From NCBI GenBank assembly GCA_963749115.1, contig CAVVLP010000005.1, forward strand, positions 123,334-187,333: a stretch of 64,000 nucleotides of DNA. Direction: 5' to 3'. Position 1 is the stretch's first letter. Each line of letters opens with the position of its first letter. Below, piece after piece: positions 48,338 through 56,689 of the stretch. A program made the position numbers and the translations under genes. The stretch comes from SZUA-36 sp963749115 (lineage in GTDB: Bacteria; Pseudomonadota; Gammaproteobacteria; Xanthomonadales; SZUA-36). The notes below the pieces were generated by a model. It was not told the origin of the DNA. It saw only the letters and a list, made by a program, of their open reading frames with translations, and made no database searches.

Positions 48338-49021
48338 TTCCTGCTGCCGGTCATGGCACGCGCTTATGGTGGTGCCATGTTGAAACAGTACCTGCCGGTA
48401 TGTGGTAAACCCGTTCTGGCACATTCCATCAGGGCTGTTTCAATTTCACCCGCATGATCAGCAGTATTACGGTGGTACTCGCCGCAGATGACCAGTGGTT
48501 TGAGATCCGCGTTGGGTCCATTGGCCGCAGACGTAAATACGGTCACCGGTGGTGAAACACGTGCGCAATCGGTGCGTAATGGCTTGCGTTTCATCGCCGA
48601 CAACTACTCCGACACAGATTGGGTACTTGTGCATGATGCGGCACGGCCGTGTTTGTCGTCTTCCCGTCTTGAGAAATTTCTGGAACAGGGACTGGAGTCC
48701 GCTGATGGAGCCATACTTGCGATGCCTGTCGGTGATACGCTGAAGCGTGCGGGAGATTCGCAGGAGATTGTTGCCACGGTGGATAGAACCGGATTATGGG
48801 CTGCTCAAACACCCCAGCTTTTCCGCGTAGGGGCCCTGGCAGAAGCCATTGATGCGGCACAAGGAGCGGGTTGTGAATTGACAGACGAGGCTTCTGCGAT
48901 GGAGTTTGTCGGGGTCAGGCCGTTACTTGTCATGGGTTCTTCCGCGAATATCAAGATTACCCATTCCAGTGACCTGGCGATTGCCGAAGCCCTGTTAGCG
49001 CGCAAAGAGCAATCCTCCTGA
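48291..49021 (+). CDS. ispD: 2-C-methyl-D-erythritol 4-phosphate cytidylyltransferase, about five +1 frameshifts in the first 230 bases
   Basis: The C-terminal 160 residues are in one frame (WVLVHDAARPCLSS, DTLKRAGDSQEIVATVDRTG, LWAAQTPQLFR, KITHSSDLAIAEALL) and identify IspD, step three of the MEP isoprenoid pathway. The N-terminal part is scattered over frames but legible: HVLIPAAGHGTR, then GGAMLKQYLPVCGKPVLAHS, then TVVLAADDQWFE, then LAADVNTVTGGETRAQSV. Extra bases near 48303, 48364, 48433, 48450 and 48511 account for it, giving about 241 residues from ATG 48291. ispF follows 6 bases later. The density of indels in an essential gene points to a poor-quality stretch rather than a pseudogene. 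Confidence 0.88.
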
Positions 49022-49027
49022 GCTGAT

Positions 49028-49507
49028 ATGAAAATTCGGATCGGACAAGGTGTTGATGTACATGCTTTCGGTGCGGGCGACCACGTGATGCTGGGTGGTG
49101 TGCGGATTCCTTTTGACAGGTCTCTGGCGGCCCATTCCGATGGCGATGTTGCGCTGCATGCCCTGTGTGACGCTATGCTGGGTGCGGCGTCCCTGGGCGA
49201 TATCGGCCGGCATTTTCCACCTTCGGAAGATTGCTGGAAAGGCGCCGACAGTCGTGATTTACTCCGACGCGTAGACCTGTTGCTAAAACATGATGGTTGG
49301 TCAGTGATCAATGCTGATATCACATTGGTATGTGAGCAGCCCAGGATAACTCCATTCGCTGACCAAATGAAGGCCAATATTGCGGCTGACATCGGTCTTG
49401 ACCGGACGGATGTGTCCATCAAGGCCACGACCACCGAAAAACTGGGTTTCTGTGGCCGGGGTGAGGGTATCACCGCGTTTGCGATTGTTTTGATAAAGGG
49501 CTGGTAG
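49028..49507 (+). CDS. ispF: 2-C-methyl-D-erythritol 2,4-cyclodiphosphate synthase
   Basis: A 159-residue protein with GQGVDVHAFGAGDHVMLGGV (metal ligands Asp and His), AAHSDGDVALHALCDAMLGA, and the C-terminal KATTTEKLGFCGRGEGI. Closes the cyclodiphosphate in isoprenoid synthesis. Full length and intact. Directly follows ispD, and its stop abuts the GTG start of truD. Confidence 0.96.
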   Translation: MKIRIGQGVDVHAFGAGDHVMLGGVRIPFDRSLAAHSDGDVALHALCDAMLGAASLGDIGRHFPPSEDCWKGADSRDLLRRVDLLLKHDGWSVINADITLVCEQPRITPFADQMKANIAADIGLDRTDVSIKATTTEKLGFCGRGEGITAFAIVLIKGW

Positions 49508-50551
49508 GTGTTCGAAGTTCCGGATTGGCCTTGTTTTCTGGGTGTGCCGCAGGCTGAAGGGTTAATCCGAAGTGTTCCGGAAGATTTTGTGGTTGAAGAA
49601 ATCCCGAGAATTCAGCCAGAAGGTGAGGGCGCTCACTTGTGGTTATGGGTGGAAAAACGCGCTGCCAACACCGACTGGGTGGCAAGGGCGTTAGCCAGGT
49701 TGGCAGATTGTGCGCCGCGCGATGTCGGCTATGCCGGACTCAAGGATCGTCACGCGGTTACCCGGCAGTGGTTCTCTGTTCCCGTCACCGAAACCACGCT
49801 TGAAACCCTTGAGAATAGCGAAATCGAAGGCGTTAAAATCCTTACAAGCTGCCGCCACACCCGCAAACTGAAGCGCGGCACGCTCGAAGGCAATCGTTTC
49901 CATCTGAAAATTCGTCAATTTAAAGGCGATGCCAGGCAAACAACCCTGCGTCTGGAGCAAATCCGTGCCACCGGTGTGCCTAATTATTTCGGACCTCAGC
50001 GATTTGGGCACCGCGGTCAAAATGTCGCGCAAGGACTCCAGCTTTTACAGAAAAAGGTACGCCTGCTGCACAATAAGAGAAGCATTTACCTTTCAGCGAT
50101 GCGCAGTTTCCTGTTCAACCAGGTGCTGGCTGAACGGGTGCGCCGAGGGGACTGGAATACGATTATCGATGGTGACCTGGCGATGTTGAATGGTACCCAA
50201 TCCATTTTCCCGTGTGAAAAGCCCGATGCGACCATTGAAGATCGGGTCAGACGCCTTGATATACATCCGACGGGGCCTATGCCGGGTGAAAATGGTACGC
50301 AACCGACCGGGCTTGCAGCAGAAGTTGAGAAGACCGTGCTCCGGAATTGGCAGCAAATAACCGACGTATTGATGGCCCAACGTGTACAAGCCAGTCGCAG
50401 GGCATTGCGTCTTTATCCTGCGGGCCTGGAGTGGAGTTTTAATGATGACGACCTGGTGTTGGTCTTTGTATTGCCACCCGGAACTTATGCCACCACCGTT
50501 TTAAGAGAGGTTCTCGTCTTTGCCGATGCGGAACGAAAGCAAGGCCAGTGA
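49508..50551 (+). CDS. truD: tRNA pseudouridine(13) synthase
   Basis: A 347-residue protein with LIRSVPEDFVVEEIP, HLWLWVEKRAANTDWVA, the catalytic-Asp loop VGYAGLKDRHAVTRQWFS, and GVPNYFGPQRFGHRGQNV, which are TruD signatures. It makes pseudouridine 13 in tRNA-Glu. Begins with GTG immediately after ispF. Intact and of normal length. The ispD-ispF-truD order is conserved in Gammaproteobacteria. Confidence 0.95.
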   Translation: MFEVPDWPCFLGVPQAEGLIRSVPEDFVVEEIPRIQPEGEGAHLWLWVEKRAANTDWVARALARLADCAPRDVGYAGLKDRHAVTRQWFSVPVTETTLETLENSEIEGVKILTSCRHTRKLKRGTLEGNRFHLKIRQFKGDARQTTLRLEQIRATGVPNYFGPQRFGHRGQNVAQGLQLLQKKVRLLHNKRSIYLSAMRSFLFNQVLAERVRRGDWNTIIDGDLAMLNGTQSIFPCEKPDATIEDRVRRLDIHPTGPMPGENGTQPTGLAAEVEKTVLRNWQQITDVLMAQRVQASRRALRLYPAGLEWSFNDDDLVLVFVLPPGTYATTVLREVLVFADAERKQGQ

Positions 50552-50570
50552 AAATGTTGGATAGCGGAGT

Positions 50571-51026
50571 ATGAGTCTCTATAAACTGAAAGGTACGTCC
50601 GGAAGCGTGATCAACCAGTCTTTCCCTTTCGGGGAATCGATCGTGCTGGGGTCATCTGCAGACTGTGACGTTCAACTCGATGAACCGGGTGTCTCCTCAC
50701 GGCATGCTGAAATCCGTCTGCTTGATGGTAAGTCATTGCAACTGAAAGACCTGGGTTCCGAGACCGGCACATTACTCAACGGTGAACCTGTTACTGAAAT
50801 ACTACTGGGCTCCGGTGATGAAATCCGTATCGGCACCTGCCGCTGGATGTTGCAGGCTCCCGGTCTCCGGCCCGAACGTGTTCTGACCGCCGACGTGCTC
50901 GGCAAACCGGCACGCCGTTGGCCGCGCATTCTTCTGTGGACAAGCCTGGCGACTGCGGCAGCTGCCGTGGCGGTGGTGAAGTTCAAACCAGAGTGGCTGG
51001 AGTACCTGCGTTCTGTTCTCCAATAA
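50571..51026 (+). CDS. FHA-domain protein with C-terminal membrane anchor
   Basis: A 151-residue protein. An N-terminal forkhead-associated domain carries ESIVLGSSADCDVQLDEPGV, SSRHAEIRL and GTLLNGEPV, the phosphothreonine-binding loops. After a linker, residues about 125-142 (ILLWTSLATAAAAVAVV) form one membrane helix. It probably binds a phosphorylated partner at the membrane. It begins 20 bases after truD and ends the housekeeping run; no serine/threonine kinase gene is in the window. Confidence 0.85.
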   Translation: MSLYKLKGTSGSVINQSFPFGESIVLGSSADCDVQLDEPGVSSRHAEIRLLDGKSLQLKDLGSETGTLLNGEPVTEILLGSGDEIRIGTCRWMLQAPGLRPERVLTADVLGKPARRWPRILLWTSLATAAAAVAVVKFKPEWLEYLRSVLQ

Positions 51027-51080
51027 ATGACCCCAAATAAGTAACTACCTGCCTCAGTTCCAGCCATAGGCCGTCCCCAT

Positions 51081-51231
51081 CGGTCAGAAACCATTGACCT
51101 GTGATTAGCTGCGTAGCGGAGGGTGTGAAGTACCTTGCTTCTGGACCTTACGAGGCAGGACGCCGAGTATGAGCGCACATGGACGTTTTACAGCGTGTCC
51201 TGAAGCAAGGTACTGCACACCCTCAGCGCCC
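51081..51231 (+). repeat. Long hairpin repeat II (family type B)
   Basis: Arms at 51116-51146 and 51197-51227 pair at 28 of 31 positions. The loop holds GAGGCAGGACGCCGAGTAT, GAGCGCACATGGACG and ACAGCGTGTCC. Upstream, TCAGAAACCATTG at 51084-51096 also borders hairpin Ia in complement. It occupies most of the 51027-51324 gap between the FHA and TauE-like genes, which holds no coding sequence. Confidence 0.78.
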
Positions 51232-51324
51232 ATAAAAATAGAACTGTCAATCTTCAAGTAGACCTAAACCGCCGTCCGTGTAACCATTCCCATTTGACAG
51301 GGTTTACCCAGGCACCAATTCACC

Positions 51325-52083
51325 ATGCCAGAGCTACTCACAAACTCACTTCTACTCTTCCTGGTTGGTTTGGTTGCCGGAGTTCTAAATGTTATTGCCG
51401 GTGGTGGTTCCCTGCTGAGCCTGCCGGTGATGATTTTTCTTGGCCTGCCACCGACGGTTGCCAATGGTACCAATCGGGTGGCGATTCTTTTACAGAATGT
51501 TGGCGCCTCATGGAGCTTTCATCGCCGGGGCCTGGTCTCCCGGGAATGGCTCCTGTTGACGGTTCCACCGGCAGTGGCCGGGGCCGTATTGGGCACAATT
51601 GCGGCAGTTCAGATCGGTGAGCTTGAATTTCAGAGAGTGCTGGCAGTGATCCTGGTAGCGGCTGCGGCCTGGCAAATTTGGAACCCGGTCAAACTGTATC
51701 CGGATGGTAATGAAGATCTGCCCGAGGGATTTAGACGATGGGGTTTTGTCACGGCGTTTTTTCTTATCGGTGTATATGGTGGTTTCATCCAGGCGGGTAT
51801 CGGATTTCTATTGCTGGCGGCTACTTCGGCGGCGGGTTTTAACCTGATCAGGGGGAATGCACTGAAAGTCACCGTGGTGCTGGCCTTCACACCACTGGCA
51901 CTGGTGCTTTTCGCGTGGAACGGGAAGGTCGACTGGGCCATGGGTTTCGCGCTGGCGGCGGGAAATTTCCTGGGTGGCCTGGCGGGTGTTCACTTGCAGA
52001 TTCTGAAAGGTCACAAGTGGGTGCGGGGGGTGGTCACGGTGGTTATTGTAGTTTTTGCGATGCGCTTACTCTTCGATGGCTGA
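51325..52083 (+). CDS. TauE/SafE-family anion permease
   Basis: A 252-residue membrane protein with about eight hydrophobic spans. Family motifs are LVAGVLNVIAGGGSLLSLPV and GLPPTVANGTNRVAIL, repeated in the second half as GVYGGFIQAGIGFLLL and RGNALKVTVVLAFTPLA. Such proteins are thought to move sulfite, sulfonates or other organic anions. The substrate cannot be told from context. Its last 18 bases overlap the end of the convergent acetyltransferase gene. Confidence 0.88.
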   Translation: MPELLTNSLLLFLVGLVAGVLNVIAGGGSLLSLPVMIFLGLPPTVANGTNRVAILLQNVGASWSFHRRGLVSREWLLLTVPPAVAGAVLGTIAAVQIGELEFQRVLAVILVAAAAWQIWNPVKLYPDGNEDLPEGFRRWGFVTAFFLIGVYGGFIQAGIGFLLLAATSAAGFNLIRGNALKVTVVLAFTPLALVLFAWNGKVDWAMGFALAAGNFLGGLAGVHLQILKGHKWVRGVVTVVIVVFAMRLLFDG

Positions 52084-52644
52084 AAGTCGTGTAGCCAGCC
52101 AGTCTTGCTTTAGCAAACCAAGCATGACACTGTCCTGCCACTCGCCATATACAAACCATCGCTCGCGAAACAGGCCTTCACGTTTAAATCCGAGCTTTTC
52201 AAGAAGTCCGAGGCTACTGGCGTTCTCAGTGTCAATATCGGCTTCGATACGATGTAGTTTCAACGTGTCGAAAGCGAAGTTGATAACCGCCTCAAGCGAC
52301 TGCTGCATCAATCCCTGACGCCAGTAATCACGATTGAGGATATAACCGATCTCCGCCCTGTGATTGGCCTGATCGAACTGGAAAAGAATACATTTTCCGA
52401 TCATCTTGTCCTTGCCAGGGAAAGTGACTGCCCAGCACATACTCTTTCCTTGCGCATCTGATTCCAGGTCTTTGTTCAACACCTCGACTGCAGCATCAAG
52501 GTTCTTGATCGGTTTGTCACTCCAGTATTTCATGCTTTCCGGATCTGACAGCATGGCAAACATGCCTTCTGCATCGGTTGGGTTTGACGGCCGCAAACGC
52601 AGGTCCCGGGTGTCCAGTACTCGAGGAATTTTGGTGAGGTCCAT
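52066..52644 (-). CDS. GNAT-family N-acetyltransferase (RimJ/RimL-like)
   Basis: A 192-residue protein with the acceptor-side start LDTRDLRLRPSNPTDAEGMF, the acetyl-CoA region AEIGYILNRDYWRQGLMQQS, and LHRIEADIDTENASSLGLLEKLGF, a standard RimJ-type layout. It probably acetylates an amine on a protein N terminus or a small molecule. Intact. Only one base separates it from the upstream hydrolase-like gene, so the two are likely co-expressed. Confidence 0.88.
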   Translation of the reverse strand: MDLTKIPRVLDTRDLRLRPSNPTDAEGMFAMLSDPESMKYWSDKPIKNLDAAVEVLNKDLESDAQGKSMCWAVTFPGKDKMIGKCILFQFDQANHRAEIGYILNRDYWRQGLMQQSLEAVINFAFDTLKLHRIEADIDTENASSLGLLEKLGFKREGLFRERWFVYGEWQDSVMLGLLKQDWLATRLSAIEE

Positions 52645-52645
52645 A

Positions 52646-53182
52646 TTAATCTTTTCGTAGTGTCCAGTTGGGCTGTGATTGTTGGTTGATCAGGTTTCGT
52701 TGCTGTAACCAGGCATGGGCATCGTCGGCGTCGCGCTCAAACCACGCTTGTGCCGAACCAAGCCGGAAAGTATATCCCCAGCGGTCCATGTCTTTGAGCA
52801 TGCGCGATCTGCCAAATTGCGCGATATGGTCCGCCAGCAGTATCTGCAGGTAGCAAACGGCATTTTCCTCGTCGTAATCGCCGCCCGCATCAGTATCCAG
52901 GTCCCCACGTCGGGTTTTATCCATGCAAACATAATGACAGGTCTCATGGAGGATGGAATGCAAGGGTGTATCCGCCCTCACCAGTAATTCATTGCCGATA
53001 AGACCAGCTTCTTCATCTCCCCAGAAACTCCCGGGTATTTCACCACTTGCCGGCACCATCGTCAGTGTTAAGCCGTAGGTTGAGAGTAAGCCGGACACGG
53101 ACGCCATCTCGACATCAGCCAGACGCAATACGTCCCCCCCATCGACGGTCTGTTGGCCGGTTTTTAAAATGGCTTCGTTCAT
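52646..53182 (-). CDS. Putative zinc-dependent peptidase-like protein
   Basis: A 178-residue soluble protein of a family I cannot name. It contains LHSILHETCHYVCMD, an HExxH metal motif, and about 25 residues later DYDEENAVCYLQILLAD, where an acidic residue could be the third zinc ligand as in gluzincins. No signal peptide, so cytoplasmic. The C-terminal part (AWFERDADDAHAWLQQRNLI) is helical. Peptidase activity is inference from the motif only. Confidence 0.65.
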   Translation of the reverse strand: MNEAILKTGQQTVDGGDVLRLADVEMASVSGLLSTYGLTLTMVPASGEIPGSFWGDEEAGLIGNELLVRADTPLHSILHETCHYVCMDKTRRGDLDTDAGGDYDEENAVCYLQILLADHIAQFGRSRMLKDMDRWGYTFRLGSAQAWFERDADDAHAWLQQRNLINQQSQPNWTLRKD

Positions 53183-53283
53183 ATATCCATTATAATTACT
53201 ATGACTATCGGAATATGGGAATATATGCCGTCTGCGTTATTATGCGTGTGCGGCTAATCGCCGCAAGTAATTTTGGGAACCGC

Positions 53284-54438
53284 ATGGACGTACTCCAGGG
53301 TAAATACCGGCCTATAGAATTGCTCCGATACGCGGGTCTTTTTCTGTGGTTTTGCGCGGGTATACCGCTGTTTTTGATACATTTAATTATCCCGGAACCG
53401 CTAAGCCCTGAACTGTACGTTGCCTGGTTCATGTTGCATGGTTTGTTCGGGTTGATGTACTGGAACCTGATGCAGTACCTGCCGGAACGGACCTCTATCA
53501 GCAACCGCCTGATGTATTTGTCCCTGTTAACCGGAAGTGCATTGGGCATCAGTATCGTTTCGCAATCCTCGCTCGGCGGGATGTTGCTGCTGATCGTTTC
53601 TGTTTTGCTGCCGTGGATGTTGTCCGTGGTTCCTGCAGTCGCGTGGTTGATTGTGCAAAATGTGCTACTCGCGATTGCCTTGAGCCGACTACCCGATGTC
53701 AGCCTCAGTGATGTTTCAACCAATGCGGGTTTCTTTCTCGGTATATCCCTTTTTGCATTTATGAGTTCGGTGGTTGTGCTACGTCAGAATGCGGCCAGGG
53801 ATGAATTGCGCAAGGTCAATTCGGAGTTGCGTGCCACCCAATCGCTATTGGCTGAAAATACCCGTATCGCGGAGCGGGTGCGTATCGCCCGTGAACTACA
53901 TGACCTGGTTGGTCATCATCTCACAGCATTGACATTGAACCTCGAGGTGGTGACACACCTTGTCGATGGCAAAGTGCTGGAACATGTACAACAGGCCCAT
54001 TCCCTGGCCAGGTTATTGCTGGCGGATGTCCGCGAGGTGGTCAGCGATATGCGCCAGGATGATTTGGTCAACCTTGCCGATGCCTTGCACACCCTGACCG
54101 AAGGCGTTCCTAAACCACGAATACATTTAGACCTGCCTTCAGAAGAGGTTATGACCGAACCGGAGCGCGCGATGGTACTGTTAAGATGTGTGCAGGAAAT
54201 GATTACCAACAGCGTGCGTCATGCACAGGCGACGAATTTATGGATCCGTTTGTCCATGACGCGCGATGGGCTCGCCATGAGCGCACGTGATGATGGTATT
54301 GGTGCTGATAAGGTGGCAGTTGGCAATGGTCTCCTGGGAATGGCCGAACGTCTGAAACAATTGGGTGGTAAGCTTGAAATCGAATCAGAACCGGGTGCAG
54401 GGTTCGCTTTGCATGCGTGGTTGCCAACTGAATTTTGA
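53284..54438 (+). CDS. NarL-type sensor histidine kinase
   Basis: From the ATG at 53284 a 384-residue protein. Five or six membrane spans (FLWFCAGIPLFLIHLII, LSLLTGSALGISIV, LLLIVSVLLPWMLSVV) are followed by a HisKA_3 domain with ERVRIARELHDLVGHHLTA (phospho-His) and an HATPase domain (EMITNSVRHAQA, DDGIGADKVAVGNGLLGMAER). It senses an unknown membrane signal and pairs with the regulator 34 bases downstream. The ORF runs back to 53047, but the extension overlaps the divergent peptidase-like gene and is not family-like. ATG 53215 is an alternative. Confidence 0.9.
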   Translation: MDVLQGKYRPIELLRYAGLFLWFCAGIPLFLIHLIIPEPLSPELYVAWFMLHGLFGLMYWNLMQYLPERTSISNRLMYLSLLTGSALGISIVSQSSLGGMLLLIVSVLLPWMLSVVPAVAWLIVQNVLLAIALSRLPDVSLSDVSTNAGFFLGISLFAFMSSVVVLRQNAARDELRKVNSELRATQSLLAENTRIAERVRIARELHDLVGHHLTALTLNLEVVTHLVDGKVLEHVQQAHSLARLLLADVREVVSDMRQDDLVNLADALHTLTEGVPKPRIHLDLPSEEVMTEPERAMVLLRCVQEMITNSVRHAQATNLWIRLSMTRDGLAMSARDDGIGADKVAVGNGLLGMAERLKQLGGKLEIESEPGAGFALHAWLPTEF

Positions 54439-54472
54439 CCGTTGTCAAATGTACCTTTAAGGAGGTTTGTAC

Positions 54473-55114
54473 ATGATAAGAGTGATGCTCGTAGACGATC
54501 AGAACCTGGTGCGTAAAGGGGTTCGCAGCCTGTTGGAGCTTTCAGAGGAAATTGAAGTGGTCGCGGAGGCACCGGATGGAATCGAAGCCATTCGCACGAT
54601 TCCGGAGATTGGCCCGGACGTGGTTTTGCTGGATATGCGCATGCCTGGAAAATCGGGGCTTGATGTGTTGCAGCAATTATCGAACGATGGCACTTTGCCG
54701 CCAACGATCATCCTGACCACGTTTGATGATGATGAGATGGTACTGGCGGGTATCAAGGCCGGAGCCAAGGGATTTCTGCTCAAGGACGTGAGTCTTGAAG
54801 ACCTGGTGGATGCAATCAGAACGGTTGCCCAGGGTGGATCGATGGTTAAACCGGCGGTGACACAGCGCCTGCTCAAAGGTTTGCAGAATATGCAGACCGA
54901 GTTTTCAAGTCTGGACAGACCGGATCCACTGACCGAGCGTGAAACCGAGATATTGCGACTGATGGCGGGTGGCTACAGCAACAAGGAAATCGCCAACTCA
55001 TTGGGCGTTGCCGAAGGGACGGTTAAAAATCACGTCTCCAATATCCTTTCAAAAATGGGTGTGCGTGATCGTACCCGCGCGGTGCTTAAAGCCTTCGAAA
55101 TGTCGTTGCTGTAG
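54473..55114 (+). CDS. NarL/LuxR-family response regulator
   Basis: A 213-residue protein. The receiver domain has VMLVDDQNLVRKG, the phospho-Asp in VVLLDMRMPGKSG, and GAKGFLLKD with its lysine. A LuxR-type helix-turn-helix (LTERETEILRLMAGGYSNKE, VAEGTVKNHVSNILSKMGVRDRT) follows. GGAGG seven bases before ATG 54473 sets the start, rather than TTG 54467. Forms a two-component system with the preceding kinase; target genes unknown. Confidence 0.94.
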   Translation: MIRVMLVDDQNLVRKGVRSLLELSEEIEVVAEAPDGIEAIRTIPEIGPDVVLLDMRMPGKSGLDVLQQLSNDGTLPPTIILTTFDDDEMVLAGIKAGAKGFLLKDVSLEDLVDAIRTVAQGGSMVKPAVTQRLLKGLQNMQTEFSSLDRPDPLTERETEILRLMAGGYSNKEIANSLGVAEGTVKNHVSNILSKMGVRDRTRAVLKAFEMSLL

Positions 55115-55129
55115 ACCTGGTAGCCGAAC

Positions 55130-55369
55130 TCAGGACGCTTTGTCGAGATGATCGAACTGGCGTTTCAGGTCTTCTTTCGGGTTGGTCACAATGCGTTCAA
55201 GCGTTTCCACACGCTTGCGTAAATCACTATCCAATGCGTCCAGCCTGGTATGAATGGCCTTGAGTTCTTTTGAAATTTCAGCGTTGTGACGCCGTTTCCC
55301 CCTGTCGTTGAAAATTCCCGCCAATATACCGGCTACCGAAATCAAAGCGATTGCTGTCCACATACTCAT
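55130..55369 (-). CDS. Small membrane-anchored coiled-coil protein (PspB-like)
   Basis: A 79-residue protein with one N-terminal membrane helix (MWTAIALISVAGILAGIF) and a charged coiled coil (EISKELKAIHTRLDALDSDLRK). It resembles phage-shock PspB-type proteins in size and layout, but no pspA or pspC is nearby, so the name is only a shape comparison. It converges with the response regulator. Confidence 0.6.
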   Translation of the reverse strand: MSMWTAIALISVAGILAGIFNDRGKRRHNAEISKELKAIHTRLDALDSDLRKRVETLERIVTNPKEDLKRQFDHLDKAS

Positions 55370-55434
55370 CGTATTTCCTCCATTGATCCGCCCCTAATAT
55401 ATACAGACTTCAACGCCGCTAACAGTGAGAAAAG

Positions 55435-56526
55435 TCATAGAGATGGTTCGCCGGGTCGATCGCTGCGACGAATGCCCTCTGGTAACGGATCATGATCGGT
55501 GACCTCAATGTGGTCTTCGAAGTGGACGCGATCCATCAGGTAACACAGGCAATCCTGCTGTATCACCCGACGGTCCAGCGTCAGCATGGAGGGCATGATC
55601 TCGCGGACGGTTTCAATCTGACCCCGGTCGAACCTGAAGTACTGCTCTGTTACGTCCACGCCTTCGATGTTTGTGGCCAACAATGGCCGCGCCGGGCCTC
55701 CATTCACATCACCAAGAGAAATCCCACCGGGTAATTCCTGGAAGTTCAGAACATCCAGGTTTTCCCGGAAAGAAACGTCTGTAGGAACATGACCAAAGCC
55801 AAACAGGGCATCCTCATGCATCCTGACGGTGGCGACCATATGGAACAGGTGTACGTCATCCGCTCCGATCGGTGTTTTGGGAATTTCGTCGAGATGCAAC
55901 AGGGTTTCCAGGAATCCCATGCTGTGATCGGTGCCGTGAACTTCGCCGGCCTGACCACATTCCAGTGTGGTAGATGGACATAGCCTGGAAAGGGAGAGAG
56001 ACTGTGTGCCCAACGGCATCGTGAAATAAACCACCTTGGAGGAAAAATAGGAGGCCAGCCGCAAAAACTCAGGACGGATGCGGTTTATCGCTGCATAATG
56101 CGGGTTCAGTCCGGAGTTGTTATGGAAATCGATTGCGGCAATCGGTAAAAGTGAGCGAACCCGGTCGGTGACCTGCTGGAACAATTTTCCGATATCACTG
56201 TTATCATGAAGACCGCCCGGCCAGCAGCGGTTGTAATCGAGTTGGTCATCAAGGCGGCGCAGGCGATACTTGGCAGCTTCGGTATTGCCTATAAGAATGG
56301 ATAATGAGCGGGGTAATTGATCAAATTCATAATGGCTTTTCAACAGACGCCTGACGGCTTCCCAACCGCTGGTCTCATTACCGTGCTGCAATACAGTAAC
56401 AAACAGCGGTTGCGGGTTTTGACCTTGCAGGTGAATGAGCGTCGGGCCATCCAGTACCTTATGTAATTCAGTCGCCGGAAGCTCCAGTAGTCCGGAAGGT
56501 ACATGGTCGAGTTCGTTGAGTTTCAC
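55435..56526 (-). CDS. M14-like metallohydrolase (succinylglutamate desuccinylase/aspartoacylase family)
   Basis: A 363-residue protein with the zinc ligands in VTVLQHGNETSGWEA (HxxE) and AAIDFHNNSG (His), and a candidate catalytic Glu in STTLECGQAGE. This is the AstE/AspA branch of carboxypeptidase-like hydrolases. Substrates in the branch are N-acyl amino acids or peptides; here unknown. Intact, monocistronic, and divergent from the ABC operon across about 160 bases. Confidence 0.8.
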   Translation of the reverse strand: MKLNELDHVPSGLLELPATELHKVLDGPTLIHLQGQNPQPLFVTVLQHGNETSGWEAVRRLLKSHYEFDQLPRSLSILIGNTEAAKYRLRRLDDQLDYNRCWPGGLHDNSDIGKLFQQVTDRVRSLLPIAAIDFHNNSGLNPHYAAINRIRPEFLRLASYFSSKVVYFTMPLGTQSLSLSRLCPSTTLECGQAGEVHGTDHSMGFLETLLHLDEIPKTPIGADDVHLFHMVATVRMHEDALFGFGHVPTDVSFRENLDVLNFQELPGGISLGDVNGGPARPLLATNIEGVDVTEQYFRFDRGQIETVREIMPSMLTLDRRVIQQDCLCYLMDRVHFEDHIEVTDHDPLPEGIRRSDRPGEPSL

Positions 56527-56689
56527 TTTTAAAGAATGCCGCTTTTAAAGCAGCTAACGATACAGGCAATTTGCCGGTCAGGATAGAGCAGGCTTGAAAA
56601 TTTTTTCATAGACCCGAAAATAGCAGTTCCGGTGAGTCAATTGGTATATGCCGGGCCTGAATTAACCAGAAATACAATGGGACTAATCC

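Noticed and set aside
51081..51231. Simple rho-independent terminator for the FHA gene
   Set aside because: The loop is about 50 bases and no T-run follows the arm; the element matches the hairpin repeat family instead.
55130..55369. Phage-shock protein PspB
   Set aside because: Size and layout fit, but no psp partner genes are present, so only a descriptive call was made.
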